This document shows, piece after piece, positions 27,433 to 36,678 of a DNA stretch of 40,510 bases. The stretch comes from Acidobacteriota bacterium. GTDB taxonomy: Bacteria; Acidobacteriota; Terriglobia; UBA7540. The stretch lies in NCBI GenBank assembly GCA_021827255.1, contig JAKAWO010000002.1, positions 1 to 40,510 on the forward strand. The letters run 5' to 3'. How positions within the stretch are numbered: position 1 is the first letter of the stretch; each line of letters opens with the position of its first letter. Below the pieces are notes generated by a model. It was not told the origin of the DNA and made no database searches. It saw only the letters and a list, made by a program, of their open reading frames with translations. The position numbers and the translations under genes were made by a program.

Positions 27433-28591
27433 CAGGCGTTCCTGCCGTCTTGCGGCTGTCGCAAAAGGACATGAGGGGCTGCCAGGTGCTCCGACGGCCA
27501 AAACCTGCCCCGTCCGTCAATGAAGGCAAGCCGCCGAGGCTGGCTGATGACCGCACGGCGCGGAGGATCGCCTGGGCGACGGCCTCGGCGGCGGCCGTTC
27601 CCAAGGCGCTGAGGTCGGCGCGATCGGTTCCCATGGAAAGCGCGAAGACCAAGTCGCCGTCGAATGGCGTATGAACGGGGCGAAGGGCTCGCGCCAGGCC
27701 GTCCTGAGCCATCTGGGCGACCTTGGTAGCCTGGAGCTTGGTTAAAGCGGCGTTGGTCATCACCACGGCGAGGGTGGTATTCGTCGCTCCGAAGGAGCGC
27801 CGCGTTTTGCCCCGCAGCATCTCCTCTGCCGTTCCCACCAACCGGGTTGAGGCTGGCGAGGCGCGGGTTCCGGCAACGATGATTCCAGTGGCAGGGTCCA
27901 CAACGTCTCCGAAGGCGTTCACCACCACGAACGCCTGAACGACGACGGTGCCGCTGGCCACCTCGGCGTCCTCGCGCTGCTTTTGAGAACTGGCAGAAGC
28001 GCTCGCCGCGGTCATCGTGCAACTGCAAAAGCCTGCGCCGCCCTTCATTGCGGAGCGAATGCCGAAGAGTTTTCCTACCGTTGCGCCGGTTCCCGCTCCG
28101 ACGCAGCCCTCGGCGACTTCGCTCGAAGCTGAGCGGCAGGCCTGATACGCCATATCGGCTGTTGGGCGCGCTCGGGCCGAGCCGAGGTTCAGGTCAAAGA
28201 TCACCGCGGCGGGCACGATCGGCACGCGAACCTTCCCGGCCGGAAAGCCAACCCGGCGGGATTCAAGATAGCGCATCACGCCGGCCGCGGCGTCGAGGCC
28301 GAAGGCGCTGCCGCCAGTTAAGAAAACGGCGTGGACGCGCTCGACGATATGACCGGGCAGGCAGGCGGCAAGATCGCGCGTTCCGGCGGCGGAGCCGCGC
28401 ACGTCCACGCCACAGACGGCGCCGCCTTCGGTCAAAATGACCGTGCAGCCGGTCAACCCGCGAAAATCACTGGCGTGGCCGATGCGGAAGCCCGGCAAAA
28501 GTCGAGTCGCCGGCCGTCTTTTGCCTCCCCTCCTTTCGGCGCGAGGCGCGGAGTCGCGCGCGCGGACGGCGCGTTGGGTATTGAGTCGCAT
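27371..28591 (-). CDS. P1-family peptidase (DmpA/L-aminopeptidase-D-esterase-like)
   Basis: GFRIGHASDFRGLTGCTVILTEGGAVCGVDVRGSAAGTRD...VHAVFLTGGSAFGLDAAAGVMRYLE...GTGATVGKLFG...TTLAVVMTNAALTKLQATKVAQMAQDGLARALRPVHTPFDGDLVFALS. Confidence 0.93.
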   Translation of the reverse strand: MRLNTQRAVRARDSAPRAERRGGKRRPATRLLPGFRIGHASDFRGLTGCTVILTEGGAVCGVDVRGSAAGTRDLAACLPGHIVERVHAVFLTGGSAFGLDAAAGVMRYLESRRVGFPAGKVRVPIVPAAVIFDLNLGSARARPTADMAYQACRSASSEVAEGCVGAGTGATVGKLFGIRSAMKGGAGFCSCTMTAASASASSQKQREDAEVASGTVVVQAFVVVNAFGDVVDPATGIIVAGTRASPASTRLVGTAEEMLRGKTRRSFGATNTTLAVVMTNAALTKLQATKVAQMAQDGLARALRPVHTPFDGDLVFALSMGTDRADLSALGTAAAEAVAQAILRAVRSSASLGGLPSLTDGAGFGRRSTWQPLMSFCDSRKTAGTPVRNEILAAPSRLPPSLKRRG

Positions 28592-28633
28592 TGGCGCCGC
28601 TTATTGTGCGCCGTAGCGCCGTCGCCGTCAATT

Positions 28634-30466
28634 CTACTGCGCCTTAAGCTGGGTCCAATAGCGGTCGTAGAGAAGCATCGCCGGACCCAGGTCGCGCATG
28701 AATTCGCACCGCGTGAGCGAGGCGGGATCGGGAAATACGGCGGTGCTTTTCAACAGCCACGGCTCGACGTAGCGCGGCGCCAGCAGGTTGGGCGTGTTAA
28801 ACCCGCAGTCGTTGATGAACTCGGCGGCGACGCGCGGACGGTAAAACCAATTGATGAATTCGAGCGCCAGCTCTTTGTGCGGCGCGTTGCGCGGAATGCA
28901 AGCGCAATCCACGGAGATCGTGCAGCCTTCTTTGGGAATGACGTAGCGGATGTTGGGGTTTTCGTGCATCACGAAGGTCATGTTGCCGTTGTAAGCCTGG
29001 GCGATCCAGGCGTCGCCGGCCGCGAGGTCCTGCTGAAAATTGGAGCTGTTGTAACCCTTCACGAGCGGTTTCTCGCGCAGGAGCAGGTCGCGCGCCTGGC
29101 GAAGCTGGGCGGGATTCGTGGTGTTCAAGGAATAGCCGAGTTCTTTGAGCGCCATGGCGAAGACTTCCCGCATATCGTCGAGCAGCAGGATGTGTCCCGC
29201 GTAGCGTGGATCGAACATCACCTTCCAACTGTCCACTTTCCCTTTCACCAGGTCAGCTCGGTAGGCCAGGCCGGTGGTTCCCCAGGCGTAAGGAACGGAA
29301 TAATTGTTGTGGGGATCAAACGGGAGGCGCATGAAGCGCGGATCGGCGTGCGCCCAGACGTTGGGCAGTTTTGATTTGTCGAGCCGCGCCAGCAATCCCT
29401 GGCGGATGAGGATCTGAACCATGTAGTCGCTGGGGGTGACGACGTCATAGGCGACGTTTCCGGCCTGGAGCTTGGCCAGCAGGGCTTCGTTGGAGTCGTA
29501 GTAGTCGTAGTTAATGTGGCAGTGATACGCCTGCTCGAAGCCGTGGATGAGGCGGGGCGAGAGGTAGTCCGACCAGACGTACAGGTTGAGCTGCGGGAGA
29601 TTGCCGGCGGTCGGCCAGGTTCGAGCGAGCACCGGAATCGCCATGAAGACGACGACGCCGGCGAGCGCCGCCATCGCCCGGCGCAGGGACATTGCTCCCC
29701 GCTCGAGCCGCTGGGCGATATAGACCAGCGGAACTGTGGCCGCCAGGATCGCCGTCGAGACGGCGTTGATTTCCGGGGTGATGCCCCGCTTCAGCATGGA
29801 GTAGATCTGGAGCGGCAGCGTCGTCGAGCCGACGCCCGCCACAAAGGAGCTGATCAGATAATCGTCGAAGGAAGCCGTGAAGACCAGCAGCGCGCCGGAA
29901 AGAACGGCCGGAGCGGCCATCGGAAGCGTGACGCGGAAAAAGGCGCGCCATTCGTTGGCCCCGAGGTCGAGCGCCGCCTCCACGTGGGAGCGGCCGGCCG
30001 ACGCCAGCCTCGCCCCGGTCACGATGATGACGTAAGAGATACAGAAGGCGACGTGCGCGAGGATTACGGACGCAAGCCCCAGCTCCAGGTGAATCAGGCT
30101 GAAAAAGATGACCATGGCGACGGCGATGACGATTTCCGGGATAATCAGGGGAAGGTAAATGACGGCGTCAGCGGCCGGCTTCCACTTTCCCGCTGGGCGC
30201 GACAACACCAGCGCCGCCATCGTTCCGAAGACGACGCACACCAGCGTGGCGACGGCAGCAATCAAAAAGCTGTTCATGAGGGCGTGGAAGATGCGATGGT
30301 CCCGCCAGAGCGTGGTGTACCAGAGCAGAGTGAAGCCCCGCCAGCGCGCCGTGAGACGCGACTGGTTGAAGGAAAAAATCACCAGGACGGCGATCGGCGC
30401 ATAGAGAAAAAAATAAACGAGCGCCGACGCCAGCGCCAATCCGTAGCCGCCTCGCGGGGCTCGCAT
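28634..30466 (-). CDS. Fused spermidine/putrescine-type ABC permease (PotC) and substrate-binding protein (PotD)
   Basis: Start trimmed from 30913 to the ATG at 30466, overlapping the PotB stop. N-terminal PotC-like region (SALVYFFLYAPIAVLVIFSFN...AALDLGANEWRAFFRVTLPMAAPAVLSGALLVFTASFDDYLISSFVAG). With no intervening stop it continues as RRAMAALAGVVVFMAIPVLARTWPTAGNLPQLNLYVWSDYLSPRLIHGFEQAYHCHINYDYYDSNEALLAKLQAG... Confidence 0.92.
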   Translation of the reverse strand: MRAPRGGYGLALASALVYFFLYAPIAVLVIFSFNQSRLTARWRGFTLLWYTTLWRDHRIFHALMNSFLIAAVATLVCVVFGTMAALVLSRPAGKWKPAADAVIYLPLIIPEIVIAVAMVIFFSLIHLELGLASVILAHVAFCISYVIIVTGARLASAGRSHVEAALDLGANEWRAFFRVTLPMAAPAVLSGALLVFTASFDDYLISSFVAGVGSTTLPLQIYSMLKRGITPEINAVSTAILAATVPLVYIAQRLERGAMSLRRAMAALAGVVVFMAIPVLARTWPTAGNLPQLNLYVWSDYLSPRLIHGFEQAYHCHINYDYYDSNEALLAKLQAGNVAYDVVTPSDYMVQILIRQGLLARLDKSKLPNVWAHADPRFMRLPFDPHNNYSVPYAWGTTGLAYRADLVKGKVDSWKVMFDPRYAGHILLLDDMREVFAMALKELGYSLNTTNPAQLRQARDLLLREKPLVKGYNSSNFQQDLAAGDAWIAQAYNGNMTFVMHENPNIRYVIPKEGCTISVDCACIPRNAPHKELALEFINWFYRPRVAAEFINDCGFNTPNLLAPRYVEPWLLKSTAVFPDPASLTRCEFMRDLGPAMLLYDRYWTQLKAQ

Positions 30467-31344
30467 CAGAGCAGCTCCCGCGCCCCGCGCTCGGAGCTGT
30501 GACGGCTCACGAGCAAGAGCGCCAGCACCCCAAACGTCAGCAGAAAGGCGACGGCGGAGCCGAAAGGCTGATTGCGCGCCACGGCAAACTGGTCCTGAAT
30601 CAGGTTGCCGACCATCATGCTGCGCGCTCCTCCCAGCAGGTCCGGCGTGATAAAGGCCCCCGCCGCAGAAATGAACACTAGGGCGGAGCCTGCCGCCAAG
30701 CCGCTCGAAGAAAGCGGCAGCGTCACCCGCAGGAACGTCCTCCAGCGGCCGGCGCCCAAGTCCTGAGCGGCCTCGAGCAGCGCCGGATCCAGGTTTCGTA
30801 GGACGGCATAGAGCGGCAGAATCATGAAGGGCAATTGCGCGTACACCAGCCCGACGAATACCGCGAAGGTTGTGTAGAGCAACTGCAAGGGCTGGTGGAT
30901 GAGACCCAGCCAAAGAAGAGCGTCATTGATGACGCCCTGCGCCCGAAAGATCAGCATCCAGGCGTAAGTGCGAATCAGATAGCTGGTCCAGAAGGGAATC
31001 ACCACCAGCATCAACAGGACTGACTTCCATGCGCCTGCGACCCGAACCGCAATCGCATAAGCAACCACGTAACCCAAAACGGCGCAGACGAGCGTGGTGG
31101 CGAGCGCAATCCAGAGCGAGCGCCAGTAGATTTCCAAATAGAGCGGGTGAAAGGCGCGAAGGTAGTTTTGCAGGCTGAAAATCCACTGAATCGTGCCGTA
31201 CCGGGCGCGCTGGGCGAAGCTGACAGCAAAAAGATAGACGAGGGGCAACAGGAACAGACCGGCGAGGAAAAACAGGCTTCCTGAAAGGAGCGCCAACGTC
31301 CGCAGTCTCGGCCTTCGGCGAAAAAACTGAGACGGTGTTTCCAT
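30466..31344 (-). CDS. potB: Spermidine/putrescine-type ABC transporter permease (PotB-like)
   Basis: SLFFLAGLFLLPLVYLFAVSFAQ...FWTSYLIRTYAWMLIF...EAAQDLGAGRWRTFLRVTLPLSSSGLAAGSALVFISAAGAFITPDLLGG. Confidence 0.9.
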   Translation of the reverse strand: METPSQFFRRRPRLRTLALLSGSLFFLAGLFLLPLVYLFAVSFAQRARYGTIQWIFSLQNYLRAFHPLYLEIYWRSLWIALATTLVCAVLGYVVAYAIAVRVAGAWKSVLLMLVVIPFWTSYLIRTYAWMLIFRAQGVINDALLWLGLIHQPLQLLYTTFAVFVGLVYAQLPFMILPLYAVLRNLDPALLEAAQDLGAGRWRTFLRVTLPLSSSGLAAGSALVFISAAGAFITPDLLGGARSMMVGNLIQDQFAVARNQPFGSAVAFLLTFGVLALLLVSRHSSERGARELL

Positions 31345-31505
31345 GGCGTCAGGCTCGCAGCTCGGAACATCTTCCGCACGGATGATAGCGGGCCGCTGGG
31401 CGAAGATATCGAAGGGCGCACTCTTCTGTCAAACCCTTCGACTCCACCGTGAACCTTCTTCCCGAATCAAGACAGCCTTTCCTGGTTCGGTGTATTCTAA
31501 AAATA

Positions 31506-33920
31506 ATGAGGCAGGCAGAGATGCAGTGGCCGAGATGGTGGCGAAGCTCTGGCGCCGCGGGGTTGATGCTTTTGGCCCTGGCGGTTCCAGGCCACTGCGC
31601 CAGGGCCGTGGAGAAGCCGCAGGCCCTCGCGCAACTGATGCGGCAGGCGAGCGGGTGGGCGCGGCAAGGCCAGTGGAAAAAGGCGGAGAAAGCTTATCGC
31701 CAAGCGGCGCGCCGGGCGCCCAGCCTCGCCGCCGCCCATGCGGGTCTGGCGAGCGCGCTGGCCGCGCGCCGGCATTACGCCGAGGCCGTTGCCGAGTATC
31801 GGAAGGCGCTGCAACTCCAGCCCAATCTCCCAGGAGCGCGCCATAATCTGGGCGAGTTGCTGCAAGCCGAGGACAAGCTGCCGCAGGCGATCGAGGAGTT
31901 CCAAGCGGAATTAAAGTTGCACCCGGGAAGCGCCCAAGCTCGCGCCGACTTGGCGTCGGCCTTGGCGGCCAGCCAAAACTATTCGGCGGCCGTGGTGGAG
32001 CTCCATCAAGCCCTTACGCTCCAGCCCCGCAACCCGAAGATTCTGGCCTCGCTGGCCTCCACGCTCCTGCAGGCGGGGAAGGCCCCGCAGGCCATTCAGG
32101 AATATCGCCTTGCCCTGCAGCAAGAGCCAAGGAATGCCGGCCTGCGCGCCGGGCTTGCGGCCGCCTTGAATGAGGCGGGTCAATTTGCCGAGAGTATTGC
32201 CGAGTATCGAACCGCAGTTCGCCTTTCGCCCAATGATGCTAGCCTGCACCTGAAGCTGGGGAACGCGCTCAGCGCCGGGGGCCAGCCGATGGAGGCGATC
32301 TCCCAGTACCGCCAAGCGGTGGCGCTCCGCCCCCAGCGGGCCGATTACCGGATTGCCCTAGCGACATCCTATCGAAGCGTGGGCGATTACGCCGACGCGG
32401 TTAAAGAACTGCAAGAATTGGTTCGGCTGAAGCCGCAAAGCGCGGCCGCCCATTCCGACCTGGCTGCCGCCTATCTCTCGATGGGCAACCATCTGGCCGC
32501 CATCAGCGAGTACCGCGAGGCGCTCCGCCTGAAACCTCACGATCCGCCCCTCCATGAACAACTCGGCCTGGTCCTGAGGAAAACCGGTGACCTTCTAGGC
32601 GCGGTAGCCGAACTCCAGGAGGCGGTTCGGCTGGCTCCCGCTTCGCCCGGCTACCATCGCAATCTGGCCGAGGCGCTGGAAGCGAAAGGCGACGTTGCCG
32701 GGTTCATTAGAGAGTACCAGCAGGAGGTCCGGCTGAGCCCCGATGACGCGGACGCGCGCCTGCACTTGGCGAGCGGCTATGAGTCGGCGCACGAGATGCG
32801 CAAGGCTTTGCGGGAGTATCAAGTCGCCGTCTATCTGCGCCCCCAAAGCCCAGAGTTGCACTACCGACTCGCTAGGGTCTTGAAAGCTCTCGGAAAAGAT
32901 AAGGAGGCTGAAGCTCAGCTCAATCAGGCGCTCAAGCTTCGCGCCGACTATCCCGAGGCGCTCGAAGCCTTGGGGGACTTGCTCGTCGCCGAGAAAAACT
33001 ACGCTTTGGCGGTGCCCACCTATCGGGACGCTATCCGCGCCCGGCCGGGCGATCCGCGCCTGCACGAGCGCCTGGCGCGAGCGCTGGCGCTCAACGGCGA
33101 CCAGCCCGGGGCGGCGGCGGAGATGCAAAAAGCGGTGTCGCTCGACCCGCACTACGAGCGTCAGCTTGGGGATTCGCTGGCGCATGCTGGCAAATATCAA
33201 GCGGCTGCCAAGGCCTATCGCGCCGCCTTAAAGAGGATGCCGAACGACGCTGAGATAGAATTGAGCCTCGCCAATGTGCTCGCTAAGACGGGTGACTGGC
33301 AAGGCGCGCAATCGGCGCTGCAACAGGCTATCCTTAAGGAGCCGAATTCCCCCCTGCCTCGCATCGCCCTGGCCAACGCGCTCAATCATCTCCAACAATA
33401 TTCCCAGGCAGAAACGCAAGCGCGCGCAGCGCTGAATATTACTCCCAATTCCCCCCAGGCTCATTATCGCCTGGGTTTGGCCCTGCTGGGCGAAGGCAAG
33501 GAGAACGAAGGCCTGGACGAGCTTCGGGAGTGCTTGCGCGACAACGCCAATTACAGCCCGCCGCGCCTGGCGCTCGCGAACGCCTTGCGTCAAAGCGGCC
33601 ACCTTTATGAAGCCATCGGCGACTACAAGGAATATCTTCGCCTGAATCCAGAGGACATTGCCGTGCGGTTAATTCTGGCGAAGGTTCTGCGCGATTGGAA
33701 AGATTTGAAGGACGCCATCGCGCAATGCCGCGAAGCGGTTCATTGGGCGCCGAACGACGCAGCGGCGCACCACGAATTGGCCGAGATGCTCGCGCTCGCG
33801 GGTCAGCCCGCCGAGGCGCGACAAGAATACGAGCGGTATCTCCAGCTCGCCCCCAACGCTCCCGACGCGCAAAAAGTTCGCGCTCGCCTCCGAAAGCTGG
33901 CGAGCGGCCCGGCGCGTTGA
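31506..33920 (+). CDS. Very long secreted TPR-repeat protein
   Basis: Start placed at the ATG at 31506. Signal-like segment GAAGLMLLALAVPGHCARA, then near-continuous 34-residue repeats (for example DLAAAYLSMGNHLAAISEYREALRLKPHDPPLHEQLGL). Confidence 0.9.
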   Translation: MRQAEMQWPRWWRSSGAAGLMLLALAVPGHCARAVEKPQALAQLMRQASGWARQGQWKKAEKAYRQAARRAPSLAAAHAGLASALAARRHYAEAVAEYRKALQLQPNLPGARHNLGELLQAEDKLPQAIEEFQAELKLHPGSAQARADLASALAASQNYSAAVVELHQALTLQPRNPKILASLASTLLQAGKAPQAIQEYRLALQQEPRNAGLRAGLAAALNEAGQFAESIAEYRTAVRLSPNDASLHLKLGNALSAGGQPMEAISQYRQAVALRPQRADYRIALATSYRSVGDYADAVKELQELVRLKPQSAAAHSDLAAAYLSMGNHLAAISEYREALRLKPHDPPLHEQLGLVLRKTGDLLGAVAELQEAVRLAPASPGYHRNLAEALEAKGDVAGFIREYQQEVRLSPDDADARLHLASGYESAHEMRKALREYQVAVYLRPQSPELHYRLARVLKALGKDKEAEAQLNQALKLRADYPEALEALGDLLVAEKNYALAVPTYRDAIRARPGDPRLHERLARALALNGDQPGAAAEMQKAVSLDPHYERQLGDSLAHAGKYQAAAKAYRAALKRMPNDAEIELSLANVLAKTGDWQGAQSALQQAILKEPNSPLPRIALANALNHLQQYSQAETQARAALNITPNSPQAHYRLGLALLGEGKENEGLDELRECLRDNANYSPPRLALANALRQSGHLYEAIGDYKEYLRLNPEDIAVRLILAKVLRDWKDLKDAIAQCREAVHWAPNDAAAHHELAEMLALAGQPAEARQEYERYLQLAPNAPDAQKVRARLRKLASGPAR

Positions 33921-33934
33921 GTGGGTGAACTGAA

Positions 33935-35128
33935 TTATGGCTGGCCCAGAATCGCCTTGGCGATGGTCTGAAGCTGCATGAAGGACGTCCCTTCGTAAAT
34001 CTTTCCGATCTTGGCGTCCCGCAGATATTTCTCAGCGGGATAGTCTTTGGTGAATCCGTAGCCGCCGAAAACTTCCACGCACTCGGACGCCACCCGTTCC
34101 GCCACCTGCGAGCAGAAATACTTGGCCATAGCCGCTTCTTTGAGGAACGGCTTTCCGGCGTCTTTGAGGCGAGCGGCGTTGTAGGTCATCAATCGCGCCG
34201 CCTCAACCTCGGTCGCAAGCCGCGCCAGTTGGAACTGAATCGCCTGAAACTCCGCAATGGATTTCCCGAACTGTTTTCGTTCCCGCGCGTAGCGGATGGC
34301 GTGCTCGAGCGCGCCCCCGGCCACGCCGGTCATTTGCGCGCCAATGCCGATCCGACCTTCGTTGAGCGTCTCAATGGCCACTTTATATCCTTTGCCCACC
34401 TCGCCCAGCACGTTTGCTTTGGGCACGCGGCAGTCATCAAGAATCAACTCGCAGGTTGAGGATGCGCGGATGCCGAGCTTGTCCTCTTTCTTTCCCACCG
34501 CGAACCCCTCGGTGCTTCGCTCCACCAAGAATGCCGTTATACCTTTGTACCCGAGCTCACGCTTCATGGTGGCGAAGACGATGAACAGGCCCGCTTCTTT
34601 GGCATTCGTAATCCACAGCTTGCGGCCATTGAGCACATATTGGTCGCCGTCTTCATGGGCGCGCGTCTCAAGCGCAAAAGCGTCGCTGCCCGAGCCTGCT
34701 TCGGAAAGGGCGTACGCGCCGACCGTGTCCCGCGCCAAGCGTGGGAGGAAAGCTGTCTTTTGCGCCTCATTTCCCCAACGCAGCAGAGCGTTCGAGACCA
34801 GCGTGTTTTGAACGTCAATCACCACGCCGGCGGAAGCGTCCACGCGCGAGAATTCTTCAACCGCCAGGGCGGCCATGAAGAACGATCCTCCGCTGCCGCC
34901 AGAGGCTTCGGGGATTTCGATCCCCATAAAGCCGTGTTCGAAAAACTTTTCAATCAAATCACGCCGAAAGACACCCTCGCGGTCCATCGCCGCCACGTGC
35001 GGCCCGATTTCCTTCTCGGCAAACTCCCGCGCCGCCGCTTGGAACATTTGTTCTTCATCGCTCAACGCGGTAAGCGGCACAAATGTCTGAGGAAGAGTCT
35101 GACTTTCCGCCATGGTGGCGAGCCTCAC
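33935..35128 (-). CDS. Acyl-CoA dehydrogenase
   Basis: AYALSEAGSGSDAFALETRAHEDGDQYVLNGRKLWITNAKEAGLFIVFATM, AIRYARERKQFGKSIAEFQAIQFQLA, EVFGGYGFTKDYPAEKYLRDAKIGKIYEGTSFMQL. Confidence 0.97.
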   Translation of the reverse strand: MRLATMAESQTLPQTFVPLTALSDEEQMFQAAAREFAEKEIGPHVAAMDREGVFRRDLIEKFFEHGFMGIEIPEASGGSGGSFFMAALAVEEFSRVDASAGVVIDVQNTLVSNALLRWGNEAQKTAFLPRLARDTVGAYALSEAGSGSDAFALETRAHEDGDQYVLNGRKLWITNAKEAGLFIVFATMKRELGYKGITAFLVERSTEGFAVGKKEDKLGIRASSTCELILDDCRVPKANVLGEVGKGYKVAIETLNEGRIGIGAQMTGVAGGALEHAIRYARERKQFGKSIAEFQAIQFQLARLATEVEAARLMTYNAARLKDAGKPFLKEAAMAKYFCSQVAERVASECVEVFGGYGFTKDYPAEKYLRDAKIGKIYEGTSFMQLQTIAKAILGQP

Positions 35129-35262
35129 GCTACCAGCTGCTATCTTACCATCCCCGCTCCGAACGCGCCGCCGAATCCACTTGCCATTCGAGGCGCGAAG
35201 GGTGGAGTTCGATCTGCGTTAGATGGAGGAGGCTTCGGGCGGTGAATTTGAGCCCGCGGTTT

Positions 35263-35703
35263 TTACTGCGTGCCGCGCCGGACTCCGTCCAGCGCCTGAT
35301 TGGCCAGCCGGTCGGCTTCTCGGTTCAGCTCGCGCCGAACGTGCTCGATCGAAAATTCCTTAAGCTGGGCCGCTAGGGCGAGCGCGCGCTGATGAAGCGG
35401 CTTCAGCCCTGGGCTTTTGATTTTATAAATCCCCTTCACTTGTCGTGTCAGCAGCTCGGAATCCGAAAAAACCCTCAGGCCGGGCGCGCGGTTGGCCACG
35501 GCGTATTCGAGCGCCGCGATGAGGGCGCGGTATTCTGCAACGTTGTTGGTGGCGTGGCCGATGGCCTTGGAAAGCGAGGCGATCCGCTCGCCCTCCGGCG
35601 TTTCAACAATCGCCGCATAGGCCGCCGGTCCGGGATTACCGCGTGAGGCTCCGTCAATGCGCGCCACCAGCGTGGCCATCGGCTCTCTTTTCCTCGCAGG
35701 CAA
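35263..35703 (-). CDS. RNase HI-like (reverse-transcriptase-like RVT_3) protein
   Basis: ARIDGASRGNPGPAAYAAIV, NNVAEYRALIAALEYA, VFSDSELLTRQVKGIYKIKSPGL, HVRRELNREADRLANQALD. Confidence 0.93.
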   Translation of the reverse strand: MPARKREPMATLVARIDGASRGNPGPAAYAAIVETPEGERIASLSKAIGHATNNVAEYRALIAALEYAVANRAPGLRVFSDSELLTRQVKGIYKIKSPGLKPLHQRALALAAQLKEFSIEHVRRELNREADRLANQALDGVRRGTQ

Positions 35704-35774
35704 GCGTGGGAATTCAGCGGCTGTGGACTACGCTGGCGGCGCATAACCCGAACACGGCGCGCCGGCCCCAGCCG

Positions 35775-36539
35775 TCAGGATCCTGGCCCTTGGGCCACGG
35801 CCGGCTGTCCGCTCGATTCGGGTTCCGTGGGGACGGGTTCTTCCGTGTAGAGAATGCGCGAGCAGCTTTCGCACTCGATCAGCAATTCGTTGGTTCGGAC
35901 TTCGTTATAAAGCTGGGGGCGCAGCACGACGTTGCAGGCCGTGCAGAGGCCGTCGCGGACCACGGCCAGGGCCAGGCCGCCCCGCCCCTTGCGAACCCGC
36001 TCGTAGGTGTTCAGAACCGGTTCGGGAAGCGTGGCCGCCATCGCGTGGCGCTCGGCCGCCAAGCGGTCGCGCTCTTCGCGGTCAGCCTTTTGGATCGCCT
36101 CCAGGCGTTTCTTCTCATGAGCCGCCCGCGCTTTTTCACCGTCCAGTTTCGCCGCCGCCGCCTCCACTCGCTTCTGCAGGTCCTCGGCCTCGATCATTTT
36201 TTCAAGAATCTGATCCTCGATCCGCCGGATCTTTCCCTCCTCGCCCTCGATTTCCTTCAGCATGGCGCGGTATTGTTCGTTGGTCTTGACCTCGTAAAGC
36301 TGGTCTTTGTGTTTGGAGATTTTTCCTCGCACCATTTGGACTTCAGCTTCGAGGTCGCGGCGTTCCTTCTGGTTCGCCGTCAGCCGGCGCTGCCGCTCTT
36401 CGTGGGAGCGAATGAATTCGGCGAGCTCTTTCTCCAGGCTCAGGATTTCGGCGGGCAGCTTGTCAATTTGTGTGGAAAGTTCGTGGATCCGCAGGTCCAA
36501 CTGCTGGAGCTCGATCAGCGTCTTGAGGTCAGAATTCAA
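35775..36539 (-). CDS. Coiled-coil protein with C-terminal C4 zinc ribbon
   Basis: Long heptad-rich region, then GLCTACNVVLRPQLYNEVRTNELLIECESCSRILY. Confidence 0.9.
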   Translation of the reverse strand: MNSDLKTLIELQQLDLRIHELSTQIDKLPAEILSLEKELAEFIRSHEERQRRLTANQKERRDLEAEVQMVRGKISKHKDQLYEVKTNEQYRAMLKEIEGEEGKIRRIEDQILEKMIEAEDLQKRVEAAAAKLDGEKARAAHEKKRLEAIQKADREERDRLAAERHAMAATLPEPVLNTYERVRKGRGGLALAVVRDGLCTACNVVLRPQLYNEVRTNELLIECESCSRILYTEEPVPTEPESSGQPAVAQGPGS

Positions 36540-36678
36540 TTCCTTGCCCCTGGGATGCCGGCCTCCGAGGTCGGGCGCATGGCAGCGGCTTTCGGGCTTG
36601 ACGAGACGCCATGAGGTTCATTGTGGCACAGAACCGAGGGCCGTCACAAGCCAGCTTCTCCGATCGCGGCCGCCCGCC

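Noticed and set aside
29516-30502. 328-aa plus ORF opposite the potC-D fusion
   Set aside because: Highly charged, motif-free translation antisense to a clear transporter gene.
35704-35774. Possible rnpB next to the RNase H / zinc-ribbon pair
   Set aside because: RNase P RNA lies near such genes in some bacteria, but the gaps here (about 70 and 140 bp) are too small and lack its conserved motifs.
35643-36614. 323-aa plus ORF opposite the zinc-ribbon gene
   Set aside because: Antisense shadow of the coiled-coil gene; no family resemblance.
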